A DNA stretch of 64,000 bases from NCBI GenBank assembly GCA_029582265.1, contig CM055828.1:32895263-32959262 (forward strand). The letters run 5' to 3'. Shown here piece after piece: positions 1 through 10,282 of the stretch. Within the stretch, counting starts at the first letter, position 1. Every line of letters starts with the position of its first letter. The stretch is from Zoroaster sp. YZ-2022 (taxonomy: Eukaryota; Echinodermata; Asteroidea; Forcipulatida; Zoroasteridae). The translations under genes and the position numbers were made by a program. The notes beneath the pieces were generated by a model. The model worked only from the letters and a program-made list of their open reading frames with translations, was not told the origin of the DNA and searched no databases.

Positions 1-385
1 ATAGATTTGAAGTTATTTTATTCATCTATTATGTTATTTTCAATATTTTGGACAATAACATTTAAAATAAGTTAAAAGAGGGGCTGTTGAAAGAATATGG
101 ATGAAGAAATGGCCTTTTTCTGCTCCCGATGGATTTCTAGTTATTTTATTCATCTATTATTTTATTTTCAATCTTTGGAAAATACAATTAAATAAAAAGA
201 AAATTTAAAAACAATTAGAAAGGGGCTGTACAAACAATTAAAAACAATTCATCCAAAATTGCAATGCCTAGCTCTTCCCCAAAAATGATGGAAAAGAAAG
301 TTATCAGTCAAAGAAAATTATTAATAATTAATAATAATAATAATAATAAAAATTCACAATAAAAACATTTAAAAAACAATCATAC
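1..385. other. AT-rich non-coding DNA with a short direct duplication
   Basis: No gene is visible. A stretch beginning AGTTATTTTATTCATCTATT near 12 recurs in diverged form near 139, and a GGGGCTGT word follows each copy (about 80 and 223), so the left edge is an imperfect tandem duplication of roughly 130 bp. The rest is A/T-rich with a short TAA microsatellite near 330-350. Confidence 0.5.
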
Positions 386-713
386 AAATCGACGTTTCGA
401 TCAGTATGCTCTGATCGTCCTCCGGAGAATGCCGGACTCTGGAAAATGTTGTTGCTTAAGTAGGCCTGGCGGGATGAGGTTAGAGTCTCGGCATCGTTTC
501 AGGAAGGCGAGGTTGTTCATGAGTTTAGAACGTCTGATCGACGCTCGTTCGAACGACCGAACCTTGGTAGTGGTATGCTCCCCGTCGAGTTGTACCTCCA
601 GTTCTTTTCAGAACTTATTACTACTCAATTGAGATTCCACATGGTGTCACCGCAATTAGTCTTATCATCCTCACCATGCAAAGCTACAAGTTTTACCAAT
701 CATACAAAAATCA
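386..713 (-). mobile_element. Penelope-like element remnant with an inverted terminal region
   Basis: Read on the minus strand, this starts with the antisense of a terminal block (588-713), continues through a short reading frame (401-607), and ends with a stem motif at 386-428 (GGACGATCAGAGCATACTGA then TCGAAACG). The terminal block recurs in the + orientation at 39596-39720 and more diverged copies lie at 35053-35180 and 14600-14735. Inverted terminal regions around a short body resemble the unusual pLTR arrangement known for Penelope-like retroelements. That family assignment is an inference; only the repeat relationship is seen directly. Confidence 0.4.
401..607 (-). pseudogene. possible N-terminal fragment of a Penelope-like retroelement protein
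   Basis: An open frame of 68 codons without a required ATG runs between stops on the minus strand. It contains the stretch KLMNNLAFLKRCRDSNLIPP, preceded by basic residues. A basic segment followed by a helix and a motif like 'N-L-I-P-P-G-L' resembles the region ahead of the reverse transcriptase in Penelope-like proteins, from general memory of the family. No RT or GIY-YIG domain is present. The stop codon lies inside the stem motif at 401-403. It could equally be a chance frame in a repeat. Confidence 0.3.
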
Positions 714-2482
714 CTTCAAATTAAATTAAAATCCAGCAACCTATGGAAATGATGATATTTGGCTAATTTGCCCTTTGGGACTTTACCATCAACCTACCCA
801 CACCAAGTCTGCCTTTAGTCCTCTCTGTCTGCACTAGGTGGATATGATTACAGGATAATTTTGTGCAACAACATTGAGAAATACATGTAAGTACCCTCAG
901 CAATTATGTTATGCCAGCATCTAGCCATGATGGTAAGCTTTACAGGTTTTGTTGTTGTTGTATTTTGTTGTTGTGCAATCCGATCGAACACCCTCCACAC
1001 CTGTCATTGGAAGCTTTCGTCCATGGCTGACGTTTATTTTTGTATTTCTTGGGTAATATGCTTCCTGTAGACTGCACATTCACAAGCAAATTGTAGGCCA
1101 TTTATACACACACAAAAAGCGGTGATCGTCTTCACTTTCCCTGTTTGATAAGCTCAACCTGAGTTTTAGAGATTTTGTTTTTATTTTTTCCCCCCCATGA
1201 TTGCCCGGGTTACAGCATGAATTGGGTGAGCACAAAACATGCACAAAACATCCGCGGCACGAAACGCCATGCCTTCAAATACAGGCGATTTACAACTAGG
1301 AACACACCCAATGCATGACGCATTCTGGGCAACCGCAACCAACAAATTGGTCATTGGTCCAATAATGATAAAAAGAAGTTTACCACATGTAACATTCATT
1401 GATTTGAACAGAAAAAGATATCTTCCCTCAGCAGATTTGGTGTTTCTTGAAGGCAAATAACTTATTTATGAATGTACATGTATTTCTTCCAAGGGCTTTT
1501 TCCCATATTTGAGACAGACATAATATATTTTTTTGGTCGACGAACAGTAGTGGAGAAGCGTACTGCATTATTGCCAGTATATTACCTTGTTTTATGAAAC
1601 TGAACTCTGAAATGGAGAAATGCGTGACCCCCAGATGGGTTTCTGCACCTGTCTGGATGGATTAGAATCCAAGTGGATTGTACAGTTTGGGGATAAACAA
1701 ATCATAGAGTTTGATATATAGGGTCACCGGAGGACAACCAAAGTAGGGAGCTGCTTAAAAAAGGTCTGCTTCTGCTCATAACTTTGTATTTTGTGGTTGT
1801 TGGCTTGCTACCTTGACCGCAGTAAAAAAAAAAAGGAGTAAATCTTCATGATATTCTGACATTTTGAAGGTGTCTGTAAAATGATGTCACTGTCACCTGA
1901 CCCTCCCTGGGGTTTAGCTTTAGGAATTTAGGGTGGTAAGGTCTCAGAGCCTTCATGTCAGATGTTTATGTGTAGTAGTTGACCCTCCCTCCCCCCTTCT
2001 CCACACCCACCCCTCCTTCTCCACACCCACCCCTCCTTGTTCTCCATTCTCTTTGGGCAAACGAGTGTTTTATACAGTATCCTAATAACAGAATTGACTG
2101 TTGACAAAAAAGAATTAACAACTTTCAGGAAATCTTGAATTTATAAGATTCAAGAATGAAAAAAGCCCTTGCTAAATGGTTAGAAAAATACACATTTCAA
2201 AACTGAAATTTTGTAGATTCAGTAGTAAAAACTTTAAAGATGTATCGTTTATTTTTTGGGCTATTTTACAAACAATATTTGTTTTATTGGAAAAACTGCC
2301 AGTTTCCTTTTAGAAAACAAATTAAATGTGTCCAAAATGACAACAACGCTGGGAAATTTCTAATTTCTAAATATTCGTTTACTCTTATGATAAAAAAGAA
2401 CATTTTTCCAATCAAAACAAATATTGTTGATAAAAAAATTAAAAAAACACGGGCAATACATCTTTAATAAAAAAGTCTATTG
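714..2482. other. non-coding stretch, no supported gene
   Basis: Unique-looking DNA with a GTT microsatellite near 950-970 and a pyrimidine-rich block at 1982-2042 in which a CCTTCTCCACACCCACCC-type unit is tandemly repeated. Overlapping frames on both strands at 1181-1460 lack splice signals and recognisable protein features. Nothing else is supported. Confidence 0.5.
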
Positions 2483-2952
2483 CAGGGGTCGAAATTAACA
2501 CTAGTCCGCTAGTCCGAGGCTAGTGGTTTTAGCAGTGGGACTACTAGCTACTGGGGTTTGGGTAGTCTGATGGGCTAGTGAAAAAAATGAAATAAAAATA
2601 CGCAAAAAAAACATTCAGTATGATCTCAGTAAGAACATGTTGCTCACCAGCTCATGGTTCTTTTTAGGTGATCGTGCGACAGCGCGAACACCTCTTGAAA
2701 TTGTTCTTTTTTTTCTTCTTTTTTTTCTCCTTCTTCTTCTCGATGAGACTTACCTAACAAAAGAAAACATAGTTCCAAAGTTCACAGAGCCTTCAAACTT
2801 GACACATACTTAGACCATAATCTTTTTTTTTGGTATTTATATTCACCTTGTTTTTAAGGACTACTAAAACTGAGAAGGGCTACTAAAATTTTGACATAAC
2901 TACAATGTAGTCCTTTGGCCTACCATAAAATTCAAGTTAATTTCGACCCCTG
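2483..2952. mobile_element. hAT-like miniature element with 17-bp terminal inverted repeats
   Basis: The ends are CAGGGGTCGAAATTAAC and its exact reverse complement GTTAATTTCGACCCCTG. CAGGGG ends are typical of hAT-superfamily miniature elements. The interior near the left end is rich in CTAGTCC-like words and has no transposase. The flanking 8-mers (GTCTATTG and ATATTGTA) do not form a clean target duplication, so the insertion is old or the border is shifted. A fragment of another repeat family is nested at 2669-2830. Confidence 0.7.
2669..2830 (+). mobile_element. fragment of the hairpin-ended element family (family Z)
   Basis: It starts with an imperfect hairpin (AGGTGATCGTGCG ... GCGCGAACACCT), then a long TTC/TTT pyrimidine tract, then the shared sequence CTTCAAACTTGACACATACT. 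The same order is seen at 10283, at 30303 and, on the minus strand, at 46105-46362. It carries none of the 150-bp satellite units of the 10.3-kb copy. It lies inside the 2483-2952 hAT-like element, so it inserted later. Confidence 0.6.
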
Positions 2953-3889
2953 ATATTGTAAGATGTTGGGGGGGGCGGGGGTGGGCTATGGGTGCTTTCA
3001 TGTTTTCATGTGTTCAAAGCTCCTCTCGTGTGTGCTCGTGCATAAACATGTCAGTAAGGTTAATGATAGATTTAATACATAACATGTACATGTACGCATT
3101 GAGTGTAAATCTTTGCACTGTTTTGCACCTGCAAAGCCCCAAACGACCACCATTAGTCGTCAGGGTTGATGTTGCTTTGTCGAAAAGGAAGAAGAGGTAT
3201 AATAATTACGCTACCATGAACAAAAAACGCAGCGAGCTGGTTTCCGACTTGCTTTGTGATTATGGAAAATATAAATACAAATGTATAAATATAAGTGCCA
3301 ATATTCTCACAATTTATGCTGGGGGGGGTGGGGGTGGGTGGACGCTGGGTCATTGTTGTCGATAGGCTGGGAGTTCGCCTTGGGGCATCAGCATATGTTC
3401 ATGTTATGATGGATGTTGTCTTTTGTTGTTGTTGTCTGCATTGTTGTTGTAGTGTAAGTCTGCATGAACACATGTATGTTCCCTAATCATCGTTTTGTTA
3501 TCATAAGGATTGATGGTCTGGCTTCAGATTAGCTATAATCAAATATTTCTAGTTTCAGACATCTCATATTACCAGACAATCTCAAGAAAGCTATCTAGTT
3601 TAGAGATTGTGTGTCTGTCTTGTGTCTCTTTGGTCATCTTGCATTATTATCTTTCATTTCTCATTTCATAAACACGAGTGATTGAATAAGTAATGAAAAC
3701 ATGATCACAGTTACCATGACTACACATGCATGCATTTATAGTCTGGTTTCTGATGTCTGATATCAATATCATCAATGGAATATTAATTAGGCCTAGACAA
3801 AATTAAAGGCACACTAATGAGGCAATTGATATAATGGCATAAATTACTAGTGAAAAAAATCTTCCAAAAAAAAAAATAATAATGCATAA
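2953..3889. other. non-coding stretch with G tracts
   Basis: Two G-rich runs on the + strand (2966-2989 and 3319-3341) have several closely spaced G runs and could form G-quadruplexes. A GTTGTT-rich segment lies at 3424-3450. Open frames here (2988-3365 on + and 3153-3353 on -) cross the G tract and show no protein family signal, so they are not called as genes. Confidence 0.5.
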
Positions 3890-4240
3890 ATCATGCCACC
3901 TGGATGAAGAGGCCAGCTTTTAATGGTTGGCCAACACAAACTGCCACACATTGTATGTATGCACATTGAGGCCACCTGTCTAATGTGGCCACTTTTCATT
4001 GGTCTCTTGGGTGGCCACATTCGGCAGGTTTGACTGTAATTTAATCTTGGTGCAGTTTGTTTGCAGCCAATCGTAATACGGCAAAAGAAATGCCTCATTC
4101 CGTGCTCTAACCAATCAGATTGTGGCCTGCTTTTAAGAAAATCTCTAGATACAGTATACCTTAACAATATAATTGGGTAAGCGCAATAAATCGGAAACGG
4201 GCAGTGATCTGTCGAAGTGGCCATCTGGGTTCATTTGTGT
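3890..4240. other. possible old DNA-transposon remnant
   Basis: The segment repeats the idea GTGGCCAC(A/T)T twice (near 3986 and 4012) and has the edge-like sequence CAGGTTTGACTGTA at 4026-4039, a form often found at ends of Tc1/pogo-type repeats. I cannot find a matching opposite end. An open minus-strand frame of 125 codons crosses it but has no recognisable domain and is probably chance. Confidence 0.25.
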
Positions 4241-5747
4241 TTTTAGCTCGAAGAAATATACATATGAATGTTGACAGTCAATGTCAGAGTAACCATGACA
4301 ACCACCGATGATGCCTTACAAAGGCAGAAGGAGCACGTTATCAAACAGTCGATTGCATGGGAATGGAATTAAAGTTAGACACCTGAAACAGTTTGATTCT
4401 TGACTTGATACCTTTTATTTGCAATTTTGATTTGTAATGATTTTGATGGAAATTCATGTGAAAACATGTACTAAAGGCCCCCCCCCCCTTTAGAAGGGAG
4501 GTTAAAATAACAGGGGAGGTTAAAATAACAGACTGAAAATCTTGAATTCAATGAGACATGTATCACACCACAGACCTGCTGCTACATGTACAGTGTCTTA
4601 TTTTTCCACCATACATCCCCAGACTAAGGTTGTGTACCGAGAATCATCTCAGTAATCAAACTCGTGCATATGGAATCGGACAAAGATGGTCGTAGTGTGA
4701 TACTGGTCTATACAATTTTTTTTTCTCTTTGTTTTTTTATTTTTTTTATTTTTATTTTTTTAGATTGATTGATGGGGCTACCACAATTGTGGATTTGAAT
4801 TCCTCTGCCCGTCGCTTCATAATAATGTCTGACTTGACTGCACCTTTAGTGTATACAGATTCAACACATACAGTTTTTAAATACAAAACAGAAACACCTG
4901 CTCTCTCATTCACAAAGTCTTTGCCTTTTGTTTGTTCACACACAAGGGGTATGATTACTGAAATGTATTCACATAATCACAGTAAATTTGCTTTAAAATC
5001 GTAAAAGTAGTTTTTCCTTGAAAATATGGTAAGCAGTCGTACGTAGTTCACTTGATATTACCAGACTAAGGAGGCAGAAGCTATCATAGCAACACTATAA
5101 TTAAAAGTTGTTATGTGTTATTGGCGCAGTCTGTCAATGGCCTGTCCCTAGCTATTTACAAGAAGCTACATGTATGAAATCTTAAGTATGGGCACCTGCA
5201 GGGCTCGATTCCCTCACGTCAACTAATCCCTGTGTTATAATAATGAAGGTTTATTGCTTCTCCGGAGTCATGAAAGTTTCATTTAGATTCCTGAATTGTC
5301 AGATTTGTTACAAAAGTCGGATAAAGACGGATCCATCTTTGTATAAAACTCGGATGTCTTTAGGTCAGTATCCTTGGCAGCCATATTAACTCTGGTTTAC
5401 AGTATTATTATTATTTTTTAAATCATACACATACATGCATTATGCAGGAGTTGACCTTCTATAACTTGTTTTATTTTCTCTAGCTGGCCGGACCAGTAAG
5501 TTTGATTTTTAGCTATTCTGCAAGAATTTTCACTGGTCCAGCATGTTTTTTAAGTACTGTTAATAAGAATCTGCAGGCCCTTGCCACCAAAGGTACAATT
5601 GTAGGACAAAGAGAATCAGAGATTACTTTTCATGGTCCAGTGGAATAAAATGTGCAAATATAAAAAATAAAAAAAAATAAAAATTAAAAAATTAAAAAAT
5701 TAAAAAACTAGGATCGATTCAGTGCAGTCTTTGTAATTTTAAATGTA
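4241..5747. other. non-coding stretch
   Basis: It contains a C tract (4480-4489), T-rich runs at 4717-4761 and an A-rich AAAAATTAAAA repeat at 5660-5706. The block 5490-5650 (CTGGCCGGACCAG-like and CTGGTCCAGC-like words) looks related to the CTGCCGGACTA minisatellite that follows. No gene is supported. Confidence 0.4.
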
Positions 5748-6168
5748 GTCTGCCGGACTACTAGGAGAGGGGTTTTGACAAGTCTGCCGGACTACTTCTC
5801 TAGGAGAGGGGTTTTGACAAGTCTGCCAGACTACTTCTCTAGGAGAGGGGTTTTGACAAGTCTGCCGGACTACTAGGAGAGGGGTTTTGACTAGTCTGCC
5901 AGACTACTAGGAGAGGTTTTGACTAGTCTGCCGGACCACAGGGAGAGGGGTTTTGACTAGTCTGCCGGACTACTGGGAGAGGGGTTTTGACTAGTCTAGT
6001 CCGCCGGACTACTAGGAGAGTGGTTTTGACTTGTCTGCCGGACTACTAGAAGAGGGATTTTAACTAGTCTGCCAGACTACTAGGAGAGGGGTTTTGACTA
6101 GTCTGCCAGACTACTAGGAGAGGGGTTTTGACTAGCCCGCCGGACTAATGGGAGAAGGGTTTTGACTA
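5748..6168 (+). repeat. 12-unit minisatellite, 34-39 bp unit
   Basis: About twelve tandem units, each of the form TCTGCCGGACTACTAGGAGA followed by GGGGTTTTGAC(T/A)AG. Two early units carry a 5-bp CTTCT expansion and one carries an inserted TAGTC. The array ends at TCTGGGATTG, followed by ATTCGAACCCTGA, which looks like a transposon end. It may therefore lie inside an old CAGGG-ended element whose left border may be near 5196 (CAGGGCTCGATTCC), but that pairing is weak. Confidence 0.85.
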
Positions 6169-6260
6169 GTCTGGGATTGTTTTAACTGGCATTCGAACCC
6201 TGATTATGTACATCGTATATGATGTAGAATTTGAGGCTTTGCATGGTGGAGATAGATAGT

Positions 6261-6491
6261 ATTGAGTTCTTGCGGGTACACCATGTAATGATCTCTATTT
6301 GGTAAAGTGATGGCTCTGAGACGAGCTGGTTGGTTTGTTCTCAACATTTCGACTAGTTTGCTCTAGTCTGCTCCTGACGATGACTAGAGCAGACTAGTCG
6401 AAACGTTGAGAACAAACCAACCGGCTCTTCTCAGAGCCATCACTTCTTCCAAGAAGAGATTATTACGTGGTGTACCCGCAAGAACTCAATA
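6261..6491. mobile_element. long inverted repeat of the Penelope-like family around a ribozyme-like core
   Basis: The left arm 6261-6369 (ATTGAGTTCTTGCGGGTACA onward) pairs with the right arm 6382-6491, which ends TGTACCCGCAAGAACTCAAT. The centre holds CTGACGA (6374-6380), a T, GACTAG (6382-6387), CTAGTC (6394-6399) and GAAAC (6400-6404), so a stem lies between a CUGANGA-like and a GAAA-like box. The right arm resembles the terminal block at 14600 and 39570 in layout (GGCTCTTCTCAGAGCCATCA here, TTCTTTTCAGAA there). No coding sequence is present. Confidence 0.7.
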
Positions 6492-7300
6492 CATCATATA
6501 TGTTTTTTGTTTTGAAGAACAGTCACTTGTTTTAGTGATGGCTCACCCAATTTTAACGTACACGTACATGGACATGCTAAAACAACTAGCAGATAAGATA
6601 ATCGTTGATACACATGTACATACTTGTACTGTAGACATTATACATTTAGTGTGTATTACTCATGTGTACATATGTACATGTAGGTATCATCAACATAAAA
6701 CATATGGTATTCATGTACATATACATGACTGTGTAGCCTTGAACCATAATCCTTAGAGATATTTTAACATGAGAATATCCAAAAGTTTGCCCTTATAAGT
6801 CCCGACAGAAGGTGTATGACGGTCATTCGCCTTTCCCTCCAATGACCCCTGTCTTATCATAAAGGTAAAAAGGAATAAATCATCGCATGGGGTCTGAACT
6901 ATTTGCTTGCGTGCCAGCTCTTGACTATCGGCCCACTGTGCCGAATATAGAGGCCTCACGGCCTGCATTTTCAAGCCTTAATGCCCCATAAGCCTGACAA
7001 GGCACGGACCGTTGGTCTTGATCAACAACGGCCAATGGTCTCCTGGTTGTCCCGCTGGGAGAGGGTTTACCGTGCTCTGGGGTGTCTCTAGTGATGAACC
7101 GCCAAGGTCGCCATCATCAGGGACAATGAACCAGAATCTTTAAAGCAGAATAAACGGATAACGGGTTTCACTGTGGGATTGTAAACCGGCGTTGACCTTC
7201 AACTGTGGAAAATTGAACTTGAGTCCCATGCAGCGCAGGGAATTTGATATCCCACTTTGTATGTACATATGTTATTTATAATGAAAATCAATTGTTCCTC
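6492..7300. other. non-coding stretch, moderately GC-rich in part
   Basis: 6492-6740 is rich in TACATGTACA-like words. 6750-7250 is unique-looking and of higher GC than its surroundings, with no repeat structure and no frame that I can support. It could hold regulatory sequence, but nothing in it proves that. Confidence 0.35.
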
Positions 7301-7662
7301 CATGCTTTCCTTGCTGTCACTGTCTGTGGGGTCTTGTACTGTGGGGGTGTCTCACTGTGTCTGTATCTCCGTACACTCTAATTCCGTCTCCATGCTTTTT
7401 ATCTGTCACTGTCTGTGGGGTCTTGTACTGTGGGGTGTATCACTGTGTCTGCCCCTCTGTACATTGTCTGATTCCGTCGCTATGCTTTTACATGTATCTC
7501 TGTCACCGTCCGTGTGGTCTTGTACTGTGGGGTGTCTCACTGTGTCTGCCCCTCTGTACATTGTCTGATTCCGTCGCTATGCTTTTACATGTATCTCTGT
7601 CACCGTCCGTGTGGTCTTGTACTGTGGCGTGTCTCACTCTGTCTGTCGCACCATACATTGTC
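7301..7662 (+). repeat. four-unit tandem repeat, 89-98 bp
   Basis: CTGTCAC(T/C)GTC(T/C)GTG..GGTCTTGTACTGTGG recurs at about 7313, 7403, 7499 and 7597, followed each time by GTGTCTCACTGTGTCTG-like sequence and a C/T-rich tail. The two frames that stay open across it (7257-7568 and 7357-7701) are by-products of the repeat. Confidence 0.85.
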
Positions 7663-10261
7663 TGTAATTCATATATTCATAATCTGATCATCTCTTTATA
7701 GTCTGTCTGTCATTCATCGCTCTGTTTGTTTAACTGTATTCGCATATAGTCTGATGTTTTACGATCTTGAGGATAATATTCCTTTGTTCAAACCATACAT
7801 GTACATGTCTTTATCCCAGCAACCAAACCTACATGTATGCAATTGGGCTGAAAAATCAAAGCAGCCATTTCCCTAAACATAACGGAAATCACCACAATCT
7901 TAACTCCCTCCGATGAAAAAGGATAAAAACACATAAATATGTGCATTAAAAACCGACCAAATTGAAGCAGGGTGCGCATACATGCACTTGTAATCTACTT
8001 GATCGACATCAAAGGGTTTGTCCATGAAAAATACATGCATGGTTGCATTGCATCTAGGACCAGTGCTACTGTTTTTGTTTGGTTTTAATAGTCAGGGCAT
8101 TGCACTGTGTGTTAGTGTAGTCTCATTGAATGATTGATATGCCTACAGTACAGGCTTTGCAAATTATGACTATTGTGACTCCCTCAGGGAGCGGTGAGGG
8201 TAGGTTTGTATTGAACTTCACTTTAAAATAAAAACAAATTGTTTGTTGTGTTCTCGAGGGCCTTAATCAAATTGTAATCCTGGTACTTTTTTGGTGTTTT
8301 GTGGACTTATTTTATTTTTTATACATGTACCATTGCTGAGGATGGGATACCTGTAACTATCCCCATGAAAAAAGAAAAAAAAATGGTAAAGGTATTCATT
8401 GTGAAACTTAATCTTTCTAAACTTAATCTTTCTAAACTTAATCTTTCTGTCTTTTTTGGCCTACGTACATATTTGTACATATCTACACACATGTATGGTT
8501 CTTTTCCTAGAAGACAGGCTTCAGTCAATATTTCTTTTTTGAAATGCATCATTTGAAAGAGATTAACTTCCCCTTTATATACATGAAAACTAGAAGTGTA
8601 TTATTGATTTAAAAACAATTAAATTGCAGGTGAAAAACTGAAATAGCCAAAGACAGAATATGCATACGACAAAAAAAAAATTTTGAGCAGACATTCTGGA
8701 GCTAAAGTTGTAAATTATTCCATGAATTTCAAAGACCTTGAGCAACCAGAGGCTTCTGTTTCTAATTGAATTAAAAAACTTAGTATTGTTTTTTTTTTCT
8801 CTATTCACCAATACTGTATTATAATGTTTGTATTGCACATGATGAATTTGGGGTGATACATACTGTACATAATATATACACATAATCCAGCCATTCAAAA
8901 TTCTTACATTGTACGTAAGAAATTTGTATTTTTGATTTGTAATGTACTTTGATTTCCAATTCAAAACATTAAGATTCATTGGAAGTGATGTGACTGCATA
9001 GTAAATGTGGACATTCTTGACAAAGTTGCATTTGAGTGTTACTTAAAAAATAGATCTCCTTGTTTACCCAAATAAATGAATTAGCAGGAAATCCTAGCCT
9101 AATTATAATGTTTATTACTGAGAGTCTGAGAATAGCCTTGGATGGGGCCAGTGGTTTAACTCAATTGACATTTCTGGCACAGATGTCCATTTTGTTTTCC
9201 TCAGAATAAATTCAATTGTGTTTTGCACGTGACATTTTCACTCTTTCTTCCCCGCAACCCTGTTCCGACCTGGCTGTGCTGAACTTCATGGTCAATTGTG
9301 TGGAGCGCAAAATGAAGGTGCTTCGTTTTGGACTGACCCCTCTAATTCAGATTACTGTGTATGATGCACAGCCCGAGGCGTCGTGTCCCAGCTTGCGTTG
9401 TGTTTATGGGGAGCACCTCTACACAAGTTAATGCCACTGTGTGTAAGATATGTGCTAGAGCAGACTCGGCGAGAGAGCTTGGGCTTTAGTAGTCACGCGA
9501 TAATGCTGGCTGAGTTTGTAAATTGAATGCTGTAATTCTGTGCAAAGCCGGACGTTCACTGTGTACGGTCCACTTGCGTTTGAATGCACATGAGTAGTAC
9601 CCGGCTGCCTGACCGGGTATGTGGGCGACGTCATCCGCTTTTCCAGACTCTCTTAACACGATACCAGGTCCGCTCAACTGAAAGGGCTTTCTCTCACTCA
9701 GGAGCGACCTTGAGTCGGTCGTTACCTCATGGTTAAACCGAACGGGAGAGTTAGCCGTCTTCGATTTTAATGAGTAGGCATTGAAGGATCGACCTTTGGC
9801 TTGACACAAAGAGCGGAGTGTGCAAGTTTTTTTTTCCCCCCATGTGAACAAATAAAGATGGACATGAACCTCCCCTTGAGGCCAGCTTCTGGTCCCATTG
9901 ATTCTTAGACACGGAGGAGACATACCTACGTTGATTTAAGCTCGGTGGTTGTTAGATACCAAGGTTTCGATCGGTCTCCCTTAACACCTTTCATTACTGT
10001 TCTTGTGTCTGGATTTTGGGGAGGGTTCACTCTAGGTCAGACCTTTTGAATAGAAAAACCGGTGACGGAAATACTGAATGGATGTCTACAGCTGTCATTC
10101 CTCGTTACTGCCTTATTAATTTATTATGGCTCAAGCGACATATACAACACTTGAACAGACTAATTTTGTTTTGGCTCCGATTAAGAAAATACAACAGGGT
10201 CCATATTAAAGATGCATATATCTATGTTTCATTACATCTACGATAATTTTAATAAGTATAA
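7663..10261. other. non-coding stretch; GC-richer block at 9200-10000
   Basis: A perfect three-copy 14-bp repeat (CTTAATCTTTCTAA) lies at 8407-8448. The block 9200-10000 is unique, has more CpG than its surroundings and holds a + frame (9216-9431) and a minus frame of 145 codons (9486-9923). Neither has splice sites or domains I recognise. It is the best place in the first 10 kb for an unannotated exon or regulatory element, but I cannot support a gene. Confidence 0.35.
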
Positions 10262-10282
10262 GCTTGGGCGAAATCGATTTTT

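Noticed and set aside
3847..4224. 125-codon minus frame
   Set aside because: It crosses an apparent old transposon remnant, ends in a T-rich run, and has no domain or splice support.
9486..9923. 145-codon minus frame in a GC-richer block
   Set aside because: No recognised motif and no paired splice sites; long frames are more likely by chance at higher GC.
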